Of a stretch of DNA of 64,000 nt, positions 26,911-36,316 are shown piece by piece (the stretch's first letter is position 1; every line of letters begins with the position of its first letter). The translations under genes were made by a program, and so were the position numbers. Origin of the DNA: JAHECQ01 sp963775125 (lineage in GTDB: Bacteria; Actinomycetota; Acidimicrobiia; Acidimicrobiales; SZUA-35); contig CAVZHQ010000007.1 of assembly GCA_963775125.1 (NCBI GenBank), positions 930,001-994,000 on the forward strand. Reading direction: 5' to 3'. A model generated the notes under the pieces. It had not been told where the DNA came from. It saw only the letters and a list, made by a program, of their open reading frames with translations, and ran no database searches.

Positions 26911-27070
26911 GGCTGCACCGTAGTCACGCAATCCGGGCTCGGTCATGCCGGTCACAGGAACTTCACAGCCTCACCTACTGGAGCTCACAGCTCGCGCCTC
27001 CAGGATGACCCCATGAGTATCTCCATGCACGAACCGACCTCACCTGAAGACCACTCAGTTGCAGACCGCT

Positions 27071-27180
27071 CAGCTGAAGACCACCCAGCTGAAGACCCAT
27101 GACGACCGCTGAAGCCCACCCAGCTGAGGACCACCCAGCTGAAGACCACCCAGCTGAAGACCACCCAGCTGAAGACCATG
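27071..27180. repeat. 15-bp tandem repeat at the start of the dioxygenase gene
   Basis: Unit cagctgaagaccacc in two copies at 27071-27098 (the second incomplete), then four copies at 27121-27180 with small changes. In frame it encodes repeated AEDHP. A second ATG (27013) opens a different frame through the first copies and stops at 27102, so the true start of the gene is unclear. Confidence 0.85.
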
Positions 27181-27776
27181 ACGAGACCGCCGGACCGTAC
27201 CCTGCTGACGGGTCCAATGGACCCAATTTCCTCAACGAGGAAGGCATCGTTCGTACCGACATCACCTCCAGTGTCGGCTCCCGCTCGGGCACAGCAGTCG
27301 GTGTGCCGACGACGCTCGCTCTGACCGTCGTCGACGCGGCAACAGGGTCGCCGGTCCCCGGGGCAGCCATGTACCTCTGGCACTGCACCGCCGATGGCAA
27401 GTATTCGATCTACGAGGAGGACGACCAGAACTACCTTCGTGGTGTCCAGGTCGCCGACGATTCCGGCAGGGTCACCTTCACCACGATCTTTCCCGGCTGC
27501 TACGCCGGCCGTTGGCCTCATTGCCACTTCGAGGTCTATGAAGGTGTCGATGCGGCAACGGCCGGCAATCAGGCCATCTCCACTTCGCAGCTCGCCCTTC
27601 CGCAGGCCGAACACCTCGGCCCCCAGATCGGCGAGGATCCTGGTGGCCAGCGGACCGGCCCATACCCGTGTCATGTCGAGGACCCGAATTCCGGTGAGCG
27701 GCCCATCCCGGCCCCGCGTAGCGGTTGCCCATGCGGTTCAGCACGGCGCCGTTGTGGGTGTACCGCAGAAGCGTGA
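27099..27776 (+). CDS. Intradiol ring-cleavage dioxygenase-like protein, 3' part lost
   Basis: After the AEDHP repeats the protein shows the intradiol fold: AGPYPADGSNGPNFL, DITSSVGS, TTLALTVVDAATGSPVPGA, YLWHCTADGKYS (metal-ligand region), FTTIFPGCYAGRWPHCHFEVY and STSQLALP. Homology stops near nt 27600; the remaining 58 codons to 27776 read antisense to a CoA-transferase fragment and look non-native. Catechol 1,2-dioxygenase relatives use Fe(III) with two Tyr and two His; here YAGRWPHCHFE supplies a Tyr and two His. The gene appears cut at a breakpoint that also truncates its convergent neighbour. Confidence 0.7.
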   Translation: MTTAEAHPAEDHPAEDHPAEDHPAEDHDETAGPYPADGSNGPNFLNEEGIVRTDITSSVGSRSGTAVGVPTTLALTVVDAATGSPVPGAAMYLWHCTADGKYSIYEEDDQNYLRGVQVADDSGRVTFTTIFPGCYAGRWPHCHFEVYEGVDAATAGNQAISTSQLALPQAEHLGPQIGEDPGGQRTGPYPCHVEDPNSGERPIPAPRSGCPCGSARRRCGCTAEA

Positions 27777-28320
27777 ACTGATGCAGGGCGACCAGGGCCT
27801 CGTGGTGACTCACGTCGACCTGTTGCCCACCGGCGCCCCGCTGGCGGGCGATCAGTGCAGCCATTGCGGAGATGAACGCCATCGCTCCGGCCCCGTGGTG
27901 CACCAGGTCGGGGACGCCCTGCAAGGGCTCGCGCTCCGGGTCGCCGGAGAGTCGAAGATGGCCGCTGATCGCCGCGTCGACCAGATCGGTGGATCGCCAG
28001 TTCGCGTAGGGTCCACGGGTACCGAAGGGTGCCACACGAACCACGATCTGGTCGGAATCATCGACGGCAGCCTCGGTGCCCAACGGCTCGGTTTCGGTCG
28101 AGACGATGACGATGTCGGCCCGCTCGAGAAGCGCCACGGTGTCCTCGGAAGGTTGCCGGCTGGGCGCAATCGTCCGCTTGGACACGTCGTGGAAGGCCGA
28201 TCGACGGTCGCCGAGCAGCACGACCTCGGCGCCGTAGTCAGCGAACAACTTCCCGCAATAGGACCCTGCGGCAGAGCCCGCCCGCTCGACAACGAGGAGC
28301 TGACGAAACGAATCGTGCAT
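27600..28320 (-). pseudogene. CaiB/BaiF (family III) CoA-transferase, truncated and frameshifted
   Basis: From the ATG at 28320: VVERAGSAAGSYCGKLFADYG, RVAPFGTRGPYA, DLVDAAISGHLRLSG and QQVDVSHHEALVAL are family III CoA-transferase features. Near 27692 one extra G in GGG breaks the frame; the other frame continues with GIRVLDMTRVWAGPLATRIL and LADLGAEVFGLRKGE, the start of a second CoA-transferase unit. Homology then ends near 27600, where the dioxygenase fragment begins on the other strand, so about 300 residues are missing. Divergent from the thiolase. Confidence 0.72.
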
Positions 28321-28461
28321 GTCCCATGGTCGGGGGACAGTCCCGACGAACGCAAAACGGCAACGACCAACGTGCCGGATCGTCCGGACGGAACTACGGT
28401 GGTCGAACACAAACCATTCACTGAGAACCAAACCTCTCTGACCACAAACGGAGTTCCGCCC

Positions 28462-29634
28462 ATGCGCGAAGCAGTATTCGTCTCCTATGCCCGAACCGGA
28501 TTGGCGAAGGCTGCCCGCGGCGGCTTCAACATGACCCCGGCCATGTCCATGGCTGCCCACGCCGTCAAGCACGCCGTCGAGAAGTCGGGCGTCGAACCCG
28601 AAGCGGTCGAAGACTTCTACCTCGGCAATGGCGCGCACGGCGCCGGGAACCTCGGCCGCCTCGCCGGGTTGCTGGCCGGCCTTCCCATCACCACCGGCGG
28701 TGCCACCATCCAGCGTCACTGCTCGTCGGGCCTCAACTCCATCGCCCTCGCCGCCAACTACATCCGCAACGACGGCGCCGATGTGGTGGTCGCCGGCGGC
28801 GTCGAGTCGATCTCGATCCCCAGCCCCGGTTTCGGTGGCAGCGCCAACATGGACGCTGCGCTCACCGACATGTACCCCGCCATCTACATGGCCATGATCG
28901 AAACCGCCGACATTGTCGCTCAGCGCTACAACGTCAGCCGCGAATCCCAGGACGAATTCTCCTACCAATCGCAGATGCGCATGGCGGCCGCCCAGGAAGC
29001 GAACCTGTTCGCCGACGAGATCGTCCCCATGCAGACCCAGATGAAGGTGGTCGACAAGGAGACGAAGGAAGAGCGGATCGTCGACGTGACCGTCGACCGC
29101 GACGAGTGCAATCGTCCCGGCACGACGCTCGAGGCCCTCAGCACCCTGCCGCCGGTCCGCGGCGAGGGCAACTTCATCACCGCCGGTAACGCCAGCCAGC
29201 TCAGCGATGGCGCAGCAGCCGTCGTCATGATGTCCGACGAGGAAGCCTCACGCCGCGGCATCACGCCGCTCGGAGCATTCAAGGGTTGGGCCGTCGCCGG
29301 CTGCGAGCCCGACGAGATGGGTATCGGTCCGGTCTTCGCCGTTCCGAAGCTCCTCAAGCGTCACGGCCTCACCGTCGACGACATCGATCTGTGGGAACTG
29401 AACGAGGCCTTCGCCAGCCAGTGCCTCTACAGCCGTGACACGCTCGGCATCGACCCGGAGAAGTACAACGTCAACGGTGGCTCCATCGCCATCGGACACC
29501 CCTTCGGTATGACCGGAACCCGTTGCTCGGGCCATGTGCTCCAGGAGGGCAAGCGCCGCGGCGCCAAGTGGGGAGTCGTGACCATGTGCATCGGTGGCGG
29601 CCAGGGCGCAGCCGGCCTCATCGAGATCTACTGA
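28462..29634 (+). CDS. Thiolase (acetyl-CoA C-acyltransferase)
   Basis: 390 aa, normal thiolase length. Nucleophile Cys87 in QRHCSSGLNS; second-half motifs NEAFA, GGSIAIGHPFGMTG (catalytic His) and CIGGGQGAA (second Cys). Condenses or cleaves 3-ketoacyl-CoA in fatty-acid, aromatic or steroid side-chain degradation. TACGGT at 28394-28399 is a possible -10 about 60 nt upstream. The 28321-28461 gap also holds the inverted repeat CCGGA-TCG-TCCGG, possibly a regulator site for the divergent pair. Confidence 0.92.
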   Translation: MREAVFVSYARTGLAKAARGGFNMTPAMSMAAHAVKHAVEKSGVEPEAVEDFYLGNGAHGAGNLGRLAGLLAGLPITTGGATIQRHCSSGLNSIALAANYIRNDGADVVVAGGVESISIPSPGFGGSANMDAALTDMYPAIYMAMIETADIVAQRYNVSRESQDEFSYQSQMRMAAAQEANLFADEIVPMQTQMKVVDKETKEERIVDVTVDRDECNRPGTTLEALSTLPPVRGEGNFITAGNASQLSDGAAAVVMMSDEEASRRGITPLGAFKGWAVAGCEPDEMGIGPVFAVPKLLKRHGLTVDDIDLWELNEAFASQCLYSRDTLGIDPEKYNVNGGSIAIGHPFGMTGTRCSGHVLQEGKRRGAKWGVVTMCIGGGQGAAGLIEIY

Positions 29635-29674
29635 GGCTCGAGGTTCACTGACGGCGAGCTGCTCGAGGTCCGAT

Positions 29675-31420
29675 TCACAGGACTTCGGCCAGCTCGCCGT
29701 TGCGCGTCCAGACTCCCACGGTTCCGTCCCACCCCGCGGTGTAGACCAGTCCGTCAGCGCCGAGTCCGACCGCCGGGACGCCCGGCTTGCCATGATGTCG
29801 CAGGGGTCGCCACGACCAACGACCGCCGGCTGAGCGGACCCAGAGAATGCCGGTGCCATCGTAGGACCCGGTGACGATCAGGGAGCCGTCGTCGACGGTG
29901 GCAATGGCCTTGACCGATTTGATGTGCCCGTACGGAAGTACCTCGACCAACGCACCGGTCGAGACGTCCCACCGTCGAACCCGAAGGTCACGCGACGCGG
30001 TCACCACGATGCCGACGCCATCGGCGACCGCCACTGCATTGACCAGTACGAGGTCGTCGGTGCGGTTGCGCCACAGCTCGGCGCCATCACGCCAAGCGCT
30101 CAGCGAACCATCGGACGAGCCGGCCACGATGAGGTCGGCGCTCGTACTCCATGCCAGCGATTTGATCGGCGCGTGATGGGCTCGCCACTCGGCGGTGCAC
30201 TGACCGGACGGGTTCCATTGACGGATCACACCGTCGTAACCACCCGAGAACAGACGGTCTCCCGACGGGTGCCACACCACCGAATTGATGGGGCCGCCCC
30301 CATCAGCGCGACCCACGATGACCTCCGACGATGAACGCGTCGGTGTGAGGTGGAGGGTGCCGCGGTAGTCGGCGCTGGCAACAGTGGCGCCGTCGAGCGA
30401 CAGGGCGACCGTGTTCACGATGGAGTCATGGTGGGTGAGGGCGACCGACTTGTCGAGATCGAAGACGGTCCCGTCGTCGCGCCCGACCAGGCGGCGGTTG
30501 CCAGAGATGCTCAGGGCGTTGATGCCGCGTGTCAACACGGGGGACTCGTCGAGGTTCTGCTGGAACGGGCCAGCGGGGTAGATCATGGGCGCCCCAGTGA
30601 AGCTGCCGATGACGATGCCGTTCTCGGCGAAACAGCCCGACCGTTCCCATTGGAACGCCCGCTGGTACTCGTCGACGACCTGCCAGGTGTCGCAGTCGTA
30701 GACGCGCATGGTGGCGTCGTATGCGCCGGCGAGCAGGCGCGCGCCCGTTTGATCGAATCGGAGGAACCGGACCGCGGCAGCAGCGTCCGTCAGCTCGCGC
30801 ACCAAGGCCCCGTTCTGGGGTGACCAGACGCGGGCGATGCCGTCGTCGCAGCCGGTGACGACGACGTCGCCCCGAGGCGACCAGTCGAGAGCTTCGGGAT
30901 CGCCGGGGTGCTCCAACAGGTGGAGCAGCTCACGGGATTCGAGGTCCCACACACGGGCGCTCGCGTCTTCTGCGACCGACGCGAGATACCGGCCGGTGGG
31001 ATCGAACGCCGCGCCGAAGACCCCGCTCCGGTGCCCGACCAGCGAACTCTGACGCCAGGTGCCGTCGGGCTGACGGTCCCAGACGCGGATCGCGGTGTCG
31101 TGATGATCCATCACGCATACCAGGCGCAAGCCGTCCGGTGACCACCGGACGGCGTTCACGTCGTCGCCGTGCGGGCCGAGCCGTTCGAAACGCGCGCCCG
31201 AGGTGGCGTCGAGGAGGAAGGCGTTGTTGTCGGCGACCGCCACCGCGACGACGGTTCCTTCGGCGTTGATCCGGACGTCGTTGACCAGGTCGTCGAACGT
31301 GGCTGACCAGACCTCGTCTCGGCCATGCCAGGCGACGACACGGCCGTCGTACCCGCCGGTGACCGTCAGGGTGGAACCGAGGTGGTGATCGACGCAGGTG
31401 ATGGGGGAGCGGTGGGGCAT
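29675..31420 (-). CDS. WD40 beta-propeller protein
   Basis: 581 aa from the ATG at 31420, made almost entirely of WD40-type units such as GHRSGVFGAAFDPTGRYLASV followed by DASARVWDLES, and IATVDDGSLIVTGSYDGTG. Count and length fit about 12-14 blades, so probably two propellers. No signal peptide or membrane helix, so it is probably a cytosolic scaffold. It follows the glycosyltransferase gene by 40 nt on the same strand, and no clear promoter lies between. Confidence 0.85.
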   Translation of the reverse strand: MPHRSPITCVDHHLGSTLTVTGGYDGRVVAWHGRDEVWSATFDDLVNDVRINAEGTVVAVAVADNNAFLLDATSGARFERLGPHGDDVNAVRWSPDGLRLVCVMDHHDTAIRVWDRQPDGTWRQSSLVGHRSGVFGAAFDPTGRYLASVAEDASARVWDLESRELLHLLEHPGDPEALDWSPRGDVVVTGCDDGIARVWSPQNGALVRELTDAAAAVRFLRFDQTGARLLAGAYDATMRVYDCDTWQVVDEYQRAFQWERSGCFAENGIVIGSFTGAPMIYPAGPFQQNLDESPVLTRGINALSISGNRRLVGRDDGTVFDLDKSVALTHHDSIVNTVALSLDGATVASADYRGTLHLTPTRSSSEVIVGRADGGGPINSVVWHPSGDRLFSGGYDGVIRQWNPSGQCTAEWRAHHAPIKSLAWSTSADLIVAGSSDGSLSAWRDGAELWRNRTDDLVLVNAVAVADGVGIVVTASRDLRVRRWDVSTGALVEVLPYGHIKSVKAIATVDDGSLIVTGSYDGTGILWVRSAGGRWSWRPLRHHGKPGVPAVGLGADGLVYTAGWDGTVGVWTRNGELAEVL

Positions 31421-31460
31421 GTGAGGTTCCAGGGCAGGACGGATGTCTGGGACGGGCCGG

Positions 31461-32514
31461 TCAGAGGCCGAACTCGGCCAGCACGCGATTGGTGAACTCG
31501 TCGGCGAAACGTTCGAGACGCCCGAAGATGAAACCGTTCCGAGATTCGTAGAAGGTCGGGCTGGGCCACCGCTCGATCCACGTGCGCATGGCATCGATGG
31601 TCGATGGCGAAAGCCCGGTCGATGCATCGAGGGGAGTGGCTCCGGCGAGCACCGGTTTGAGGAAGAAGTGCCGAACGGACCGGGCCAGGGCGGAACGGGT
31701 GAGCGCTTCGACCTGGGCCGCCGGGATGTCCGCCGGCCCGGCGCTCGGGGCCAGCCGGAGAAACGCGCCCTCGTAGGCCTCGCCACTGACGTAGGCGTGT
31801 ACGTCAGCGAGGAACCTGCGACCACGGTCGATCACGGTGGCATTGGTCTCCACGATGCGGTAGCCGGAGAGCCGAAGCCGCAGGCCCAGGTCCCAGTCTT
31901 CTCCTGCGAGGTTCTCGGGCCCTGTCGGCCCTGGCGCAGTGGGTTGCAGGTACGGGCCCGCCGCAAGGTAGGCCGACGTTCGGACGGCGTGGTTGACACC
32001 GTTGAGGTTGGTGACACCGACTCGTTCCTCGCTGGAGACGATGCCGCGGCCGAATGCCGAGCTGACCGCAGCGGCGTTGGGGAAGCGGGCGAAGAGATGT
32101 TCCTGGTCCTCGAGTCCGTTGATGGCACCGATCCCGGCGTCGGCGGCTGCGGCGGAGAAGGCGGCCTGCCAATCGGAGCACCACGAGGGCGCCACCTCGA
32201 CGTCGGCATCGGTGGTCAGGATCCAATCGACCGCAGCGACGCCAGGGCTGGGACGACGTGCGGCGGCAACGCCGGCGCTCGCGCGCCCCTCCCGGCGAGC
32301 CGTACGAGCCGGCGATGACCCGCAACCGGGGATCGGAGACGGCGAACGCATCGAGCACCTGCTGGGTGTCGTCGGTGCTCGCGTCGTTCACGGCAACGAC
32401 GAACCATCGGTCAGCGGCATCCAGTTGGGGGAGCAACGAGTCGAGCAGCCGATCGACGTAGCCGGCCTCGTTGTGGCAGGGAACGATGATGGCGACAGAC
32501 GGCGGAACGGTCAC
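31461..32514 (-). CDS. Family 2 glycosyltransferase, frameshifted
   Basis: N-terminus SVAIIVPCHNEAGYVDRLL with NDASTDDTQQVLDAF, then after a break at about 32281 ILTTDADVEVAPSW (the DxD-type motif), NGLEDQEHLF and EDWDLGLRLRLSG. Removing one base from gcgcgcg gives about 350 aa in the GT-A fold. Transfers a sugar from a nucleotide-sugar to an unknown acceptor; no membrane helices, so likely cytosolic. The GTG start at 32514 overlaps the stop of the FAD gene (GTGA), evidence of translational coupling. Confidence 0.82.
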
Positions 32515-33101
32515 GCCGATTCGGCGGGTGCTTTGGAGTCGTCGTGATCGACCCAGAACGAGTCGTTGATCTTGCTGACGATCTCGATGGCGACGTTGGC
32601 GCCGCTGCCGGCGCAGACCACGGCCTGTGACGGCCATCCAGCCACGACGCCGGCGGCCCAGATCCCGGGCACCGAGGTGGCACCCCACTTGTCAGTCACC
32701 ACGTTCACCTTCACGAAGGGTTGTCGCGCTTCGGTGATGTCGAGATCGAGCGACGGCAACGTGAGGGTGCCCTGGCCGGTCGTGATCACCACGTACTGGG
32801 ACGCGATCGAGTCGCCACCGGCGACGGAGACCGTGAACCCGTCATCCGACGACGCGATGTCTTCAACCTTGCTACCGATGGTCTGCACGTCGTGATCGGC
32901 GAGTTGTGCGCGGAGCTGTCCGAGGAGCTCCCGCCCTTCGAGGCCTTTGCTTCCGGGCAGGTTGTTGAGCTCGGCACGCTTCAGAATGGAACGATCCTGG
33001 TCGACGAGGACGACGGACACTCCTGCCCGTGCAAGGAAGAGGGCGGCGGTGAGGCCGGCAGCGCCTCCGCCGACGATGGTGACTGCAGATTCATGAACCA
33101 T
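32511..33101 (-). CDS. Short FAD-dependent oxidoreductase (thioredoxin-reductase-like FAD domain only)
   Basis: 196 aa. N-terminal FAD site TIVGGGAAGLTAALFLARAG and the C-terminal FAD motif GIWAAGVVAGWP followed by GANVAIEI, as in thioredoxin reductases. The NADPH-binding domain and the redox CxxC are absent, so it is a minimal FAD protein about 100 residues shorter than normal. It may need a partner for catalysis. It lies between the FGE-like gene (10-nt gap) and the glycosyltransferase (4-nt overlap). Confidence 0.78.
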   Translation of the reverse strand: MVHESAVTIVGGGAAGLTAALFLARAGVSVVLVDQDRSILKRAELNNLPGSKGLEGRELLGQLRAQLADHDVQTIGSKVEDIASSDDGFTVSVAGGDSIASQYVVITTGQGTLTLPSLDLDITEARQPFVKVNVVTDKWGATSVPGIWAAGVVAGWPSQAVVCAGSGANVAIEIVSKINDSFWVDHDDSKAPAESA

Positions 33102-33110
33102 GGCGCAACG

Positions 33111-34142
33111 CTACTGGCCAGAAGCCGCTGGTCGGACGTCCGTCGGTCCATCCTCGGCGAGGCGGAAGCCCATGGCGAAATGGTCCGATGGGTACCAGCC
33201 GTGTCGGCGGCTGCACCGCACGAGATCGCCGTGTCGGGCGTAGCTTCCCCCACGCGCAACTCGGTACTCGTCGCCGTGGGTGTCCACCAGATCGTCGCGG
33301 ATGAACTCGGCGCCGGGATAGGCGAAGTAGGTGTTGCTGACGTACTCCTCGACGTTGCCGGCGAGGTCGAGCACCCCGAATGGTGACGCGCCCTCGACGT
33401 AGATGCCGACAGGTGTCGTTGTGAGAGGGCCCCGCTCGGCGGTGTTTGCGTAGTCGGCGCACCATGCCTCACCCCACGGGAACTGGCGGCCATCGCCACC
33501 AGTGGCGGCGTACTCCCACTCGTACTCCGTGGGGAGACGGAACGGTCGACCGGTTCGTTGCGAGAGCCACCGTGCGTAGGCGTCGGCACCGGCGGGAGAG
33601 ACGGTGTACACCGGCTGGTTGTCGAGCCCGAAGGGAAAGACGCCGTGCGCCCACGCCGAGGGACGCTCGGCGTCTGGTCGGTCGACGACGAATCGGAGGT
33701 ACTCGCCATTCGTCACGGGGTACTTGGCGATCCGGAAAGCGTCGACTTGTACCAGGTGCCGTGGCGACTCCTTGGCGATCCACGCTTCGAGCACCCCGAA
33801 GGCCGACCATTCCGAAGTGATGGCCGCGACCTGGTCGAGCGGTAGTCCGATGGCAACCTCGGCCGCCGGGATGTCGATCATCGTCGGAGCGTCGGCGTCG
33901 AGGCGAGGATCCCCGAGCAGTCCAAGGAGAAGGCCCGCGGCGTGACGGGTGGCAACGGGGGCCTCGGGTGCCTCGACCAGCTCCGCCAGGTCGGCCGCCG
34001 ACGTCCCGTTGAGAGCGGCCAACGGTTGGCGCAACTGCTGGAGCCGGAGCCCCGAAAGGGCGAGGTCGGCTTCGGGTTCGCCCTCGGACTGCTGAGGATC
34101 GGGTTTCGGCACCGGGTCACGGTAGCGCAGTCGGTCGGGCAC
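33111..34142 (-). CDS. FGE-sulfatase (SUMF1)-domain protein
   Basis: 343 aa from a GTG at 34142. Residues about 20-130 are helical; the rest is an FGE-like domain: VDAFRIAKYPVTNGEYLRFV, RPFRLPTEYEWEYAATGG, GNVEEYVSNTYF, ARGGSYARHGDLVRCSRR and MGFRLAEDG. The Cys pair of true formylglycine-generating enzymes is not present (one Cys only), so a sulfatase-activating role is doubtful; relatives serve as EgtB-like or ligand-binding modules. Longer in-frame starts overlap the divergent gene and lack a ribosome site. Confidence 0.8.
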   Translation of the reverse strand: MPDRLRYRDPVPKPDPQQSEGEPEADLALSGLRLQQLRQPLAALNGTSAADLAELVEAPEAPVATRHAAGLLLGLLGDPRLDADAPTMIDIPAAEVAIGLPLDQVAAITSEWSAFGVLEAWIAKESPRHLVQVDAFRIAKYPVTNGEYLRFVVDRPDAERPSAWAHGVFPFGLDNQPVYTVSPAGADAYARWLSQRTGRPFRLPTEYEWEYAATGGDGRQFPWGEAWCADYANTAERGPLTTTPVGIYVEGASPFGVLDLAGNVEEYVSNTYFAYPGAEFIRDDLVDTHGDEYRVARGGSYARHGDLVRCSRRHGWYPSDHFAMGFRLAEDGPTDVRPAASGQ

Positions 34143-34164
34143 CTTGATCTGGCAGACTCGTGCG

Positions 34165-35124
34165 GTGATTCGTGACGCCATCGGCGAACTACCTCCGGAG
34201 CTCACCGGCGGATTGACCTTCCATCTGCCGATGGAGGTGCAGGCGCTGGAGCACGCCGGCGCCGACCCGTCGGTCATCGATCGCAGGGTCGAGGACGGCA
34301 TTACCCAGGCATTCGCCGCCGGTCTCGTCGATCCTCCGCTGTACCGCTGGGCCGTCGATCACTACGGGCCGACGGCCTCTGCGTTGCTCTCGGCCGACCC
34401 AGCCGTCCGCCGGCATGCCTTCCACCCGATCCGGCCGCTGGGAGAGGGATTGGCCGGCGCCGCGTTCCATGGCCTCATTCGTATGGGATACGCATCGTGG
34501 CGCCGTGACGAGACCGAGCTGGCACGTGGACTGGCGTACCTGCGAACGCGACGCCAAGTGCTGAACGCGGGTGTCGTCGGCGACGATGTGCGCGCCGATC
34601 TTCCGCCGGCCGATCTCCGCGATGGCTTGACCGTCTTCGACCTGCTCAGCGTCGTCGCCGGCGCAGGCACATCGAGTCGAACCGTTACCGGCCGGACGCT
34701 CCCCGCCGCGGCGGCCGATGCCGCCGGCCTGGTACGTCGGAACCCGTCATCGTTCGTTGCGGTGCACACGCTGACGGGTCTGCATGCCATGTGCGAGGTG
34801 CACTACTTGGTGTGTCCCGACGAAACCTTCGATCGGTGGGAGACGGCGTGCACCGCCCCCTGGTGGACGGCGTATCTCATCGCGGGAGCTGCCTGTGCTG
34901 CGCTCACCGAGACCCAACCGCCCGAGCAGGTTGCCACCTATGACGGATCCCATGGCGTCGTCGATTCGATCGACTCGGTCGTCGCCGCCTCGGTCCACAC
35001 CGGCGACACGCACGACGTGAAGACCGCAGTCTCCCTGCGCCGATTGTTCGAATTCGGCCTGCTCAGCGAGAGCGAGGCACTGGACACCGGCTTGAGCCGC
35101 CTCGCCGCGGGCATGCTCATCTGA
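34165..35124 (+). CDS. Questin oxidase-like (DUF4243) protein
   Basis: 319 aa from the GTG at 34165. The helical protein has a conserved early HLPMEVQALEHAGAD segment, AAFHGLIRMGYASWRRDETEL in the middle and VHTLTGLHAMCEVHYLV near residue 200, features I associate with questin-oxidase-like proteins. Fungal questin oxidase performs Baeyer-Villiger-type ring opening; bacterial members are uncharacterised. Divergent from the FGE-like gene with only 22 nt between the starts. Confidence 0.65.
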   Translation: MIRDAIGELPPELTGGLTFHLPMEVQALEHAGADPSVIDRRVEDGITQAFAAGLVDPPLYRWAVDHYGPTASALLSADPAVRRHAFHPIRPLGEGLAGAAFHGLIRMGYASWRRDETELARGLAYLRTRRQVLNAGVVGDDVRADLPPADLRDGLTVFDLLSVVAGAGTSSRTVTGRTLPAAAADAAGLVRRNPSSFVAVHTLTGLHAMCEVHYLVCPDETFDRWETACTAPWWTAYLIAGAACAALTETQPPEQVATYDGSHGVVDSIDSVVAASVHTGDTHDVKTAVSLRRLFEFGLLSESEALDTGLSRLAAGMLI

Positions 35125-35149
35125 GCCCCCGCCACTAAGGTCGGCCGCC

Positions 35150-36295
35150 ATGACCGGACCTCTGGATGGTGTGCGTATTGCTGATCTGACAACCGTGGTG
35201 ATGGGGCCCCTCGCGACCAGGATGCTGGCCGACATGGGTGCCGATGTCATCCGCATCGAAGGCCCCGAGGGCGACATCGTGCGGGACTACGAGCCGATGA
35301 AGTCGCCGAAGATGAGTGCTTTCAGCATGAACCTGAATCGCAACAAGCGGAGCATCGTGCTCGACCTGAAGGATGCGGCCGACCGTGACCGTCTCGACCG
35401 TCTCATCGAGACCTGTGATGTCTTCGTGACCAACATGCGTCGCAGTGCGCTCGACCGCCTGGGACTGGACGAGGCCGGCGTCCGTGCGGTCCGACCCGAC
35501 ATCGTCTACTGCGTTGCCAACGGCTACGGCAGCGATGGTCCCAAGGCCGATCACGCGGCCTACGACGATGTGATCCAAGCGGTGTCGGGACTGGCGTCGA
35601 TGTTCGAATGGGCACACGACGAACCACAGCTGTTGCCCAGCATCTACGCCGACAAGATCACCGGAGTCCACATCGCGTTCGCCGTCGCCTCGGCGCTCCA
35701 TGGCCGGGCCGTCACCGGCCAAGGCGCCACCATCGAGGTGCCGATGGCCGAGACCATGGCTGCGTTCAATCTGGTCGAGCACCTGAGCGGGCACACCTTC
35801 GATCCGCCGTTCGGGGACTTCAGCTACAACCGGATCCGCACCCCGAACCGCAAACCGCGCCGCACGCTCGACGGGTGGATCGTCATCCTCCCCTACAGCG
35901 AGGACAACTGGCATCAGTTCTGGCATTTCGGTGGCCGCCCGGAATGCCTCGACGACCCCCGATTCGAGACGAGATCCAAGCGGGTCGTCCACGCCGACGC
36001 GCTCTACGGACTGATGGGCGAGATCGTTCAACAGAAGACGACCGCCGAGTGGGAGACGTTCTGTGTTGCCCACTCGATCCCGATGTCCGAGGTCGTGCAG
36101 CTCGAGCACATCGGCGAAGAGCCGCACTTCGCTGCGGTCGGTCTGATCCAGGATGACGTGCACCCGACCGAGGGGCCGTATCACTACGTCCGAGACCCCT
36201 TCCTGGTCGACGGCGAGGTCCTGCCGATCCGTCGGCACGCACCCCGCCTCGGCGCCGACACCGCCGAAGTCCTCAAGGAGTTAGGCATCGACTGA
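35150..36295 (+). CDS. CaiB/BaiF (family III) CoA-transferase
   Basis: 381 aa. Family III pattern: GVRIADLTTVVMGPLATRML, DVIRIEGPEGD, NRNKRSIVLDLK, TNMRRSALDRLGLD, YCVANGYGSDGP and AAYDDVIQAVSG, where the second Asp of YDD is the expected catalytic residue. Moves CoA between an acyl-CoA donor and a carboxylic acid. TAAGGT (35136-35141) lies 8 nt before the ATG, so the transcript has almost no leader. A large palindrome follows the stop. Confidence 0.9.
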   Translation: MTGPLDGVRIADLTTVVMGPLATRMLADMGADVIRIEGPEGDIVRDYEPMKSPKMSAFSMNLNRNKRSIVLDLKDAADRDRLDRLIETCDVFVTNMRRSALDRLGLDEAGVRAVRPDIVYCVANGYGSDGPKADHAAYDDVIQAVSGLASMFEWAHDEPQLLPSIYADKITGVHIAFAVASALHGRAVTGQGATIEVPMAETMAAFNLVEHLSGHTFDPPFGDFSYNRIRTPNRKPRRTLDGWIVILPYSEDNWHQFWHFGGRPECLDDPRFETRSKRVVHADALYGLMGEIVQQKTTAEWETFCVAHSIPMSEVVQLEHIGEEPHFAAVGLIQDDVHPTEGPYHYVRDPFLVDGEVLPIRRHAPRLGADTAEVLKELGID

Positions 36296-36316
36296 CCCCA
36301 ACCCCCGCACGTCGAC

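Noticed and set aside
27071..27180. Possible CRISPR array
   Set aside because: The repeats are directly adjacent with no spacers, have a 15-bp unit and code for AEDHP; no cas genes are present.
28377..28389. CCGGA-TCG-TCCGG as a defined regulator operator
   Set aside because: Short arms, a single copy and no adjacent regulator gene; noted only in the thiolase entry.
30292..30309. Extra island operator (ATGGGGCCGCCCCCAT) near 30.3 kb
   Set aside because: It lies inside the WD40 coding sequence with no TAnnnT box at 21 nt; G/C palindromes are easily met by chance in this GC-rich DNA.
33111..34142. Sulfatase-activating formylglycine-generating enzyme
   Set aside because: The needed Cys pair is absent and no sulfatase gene was seen in the window.
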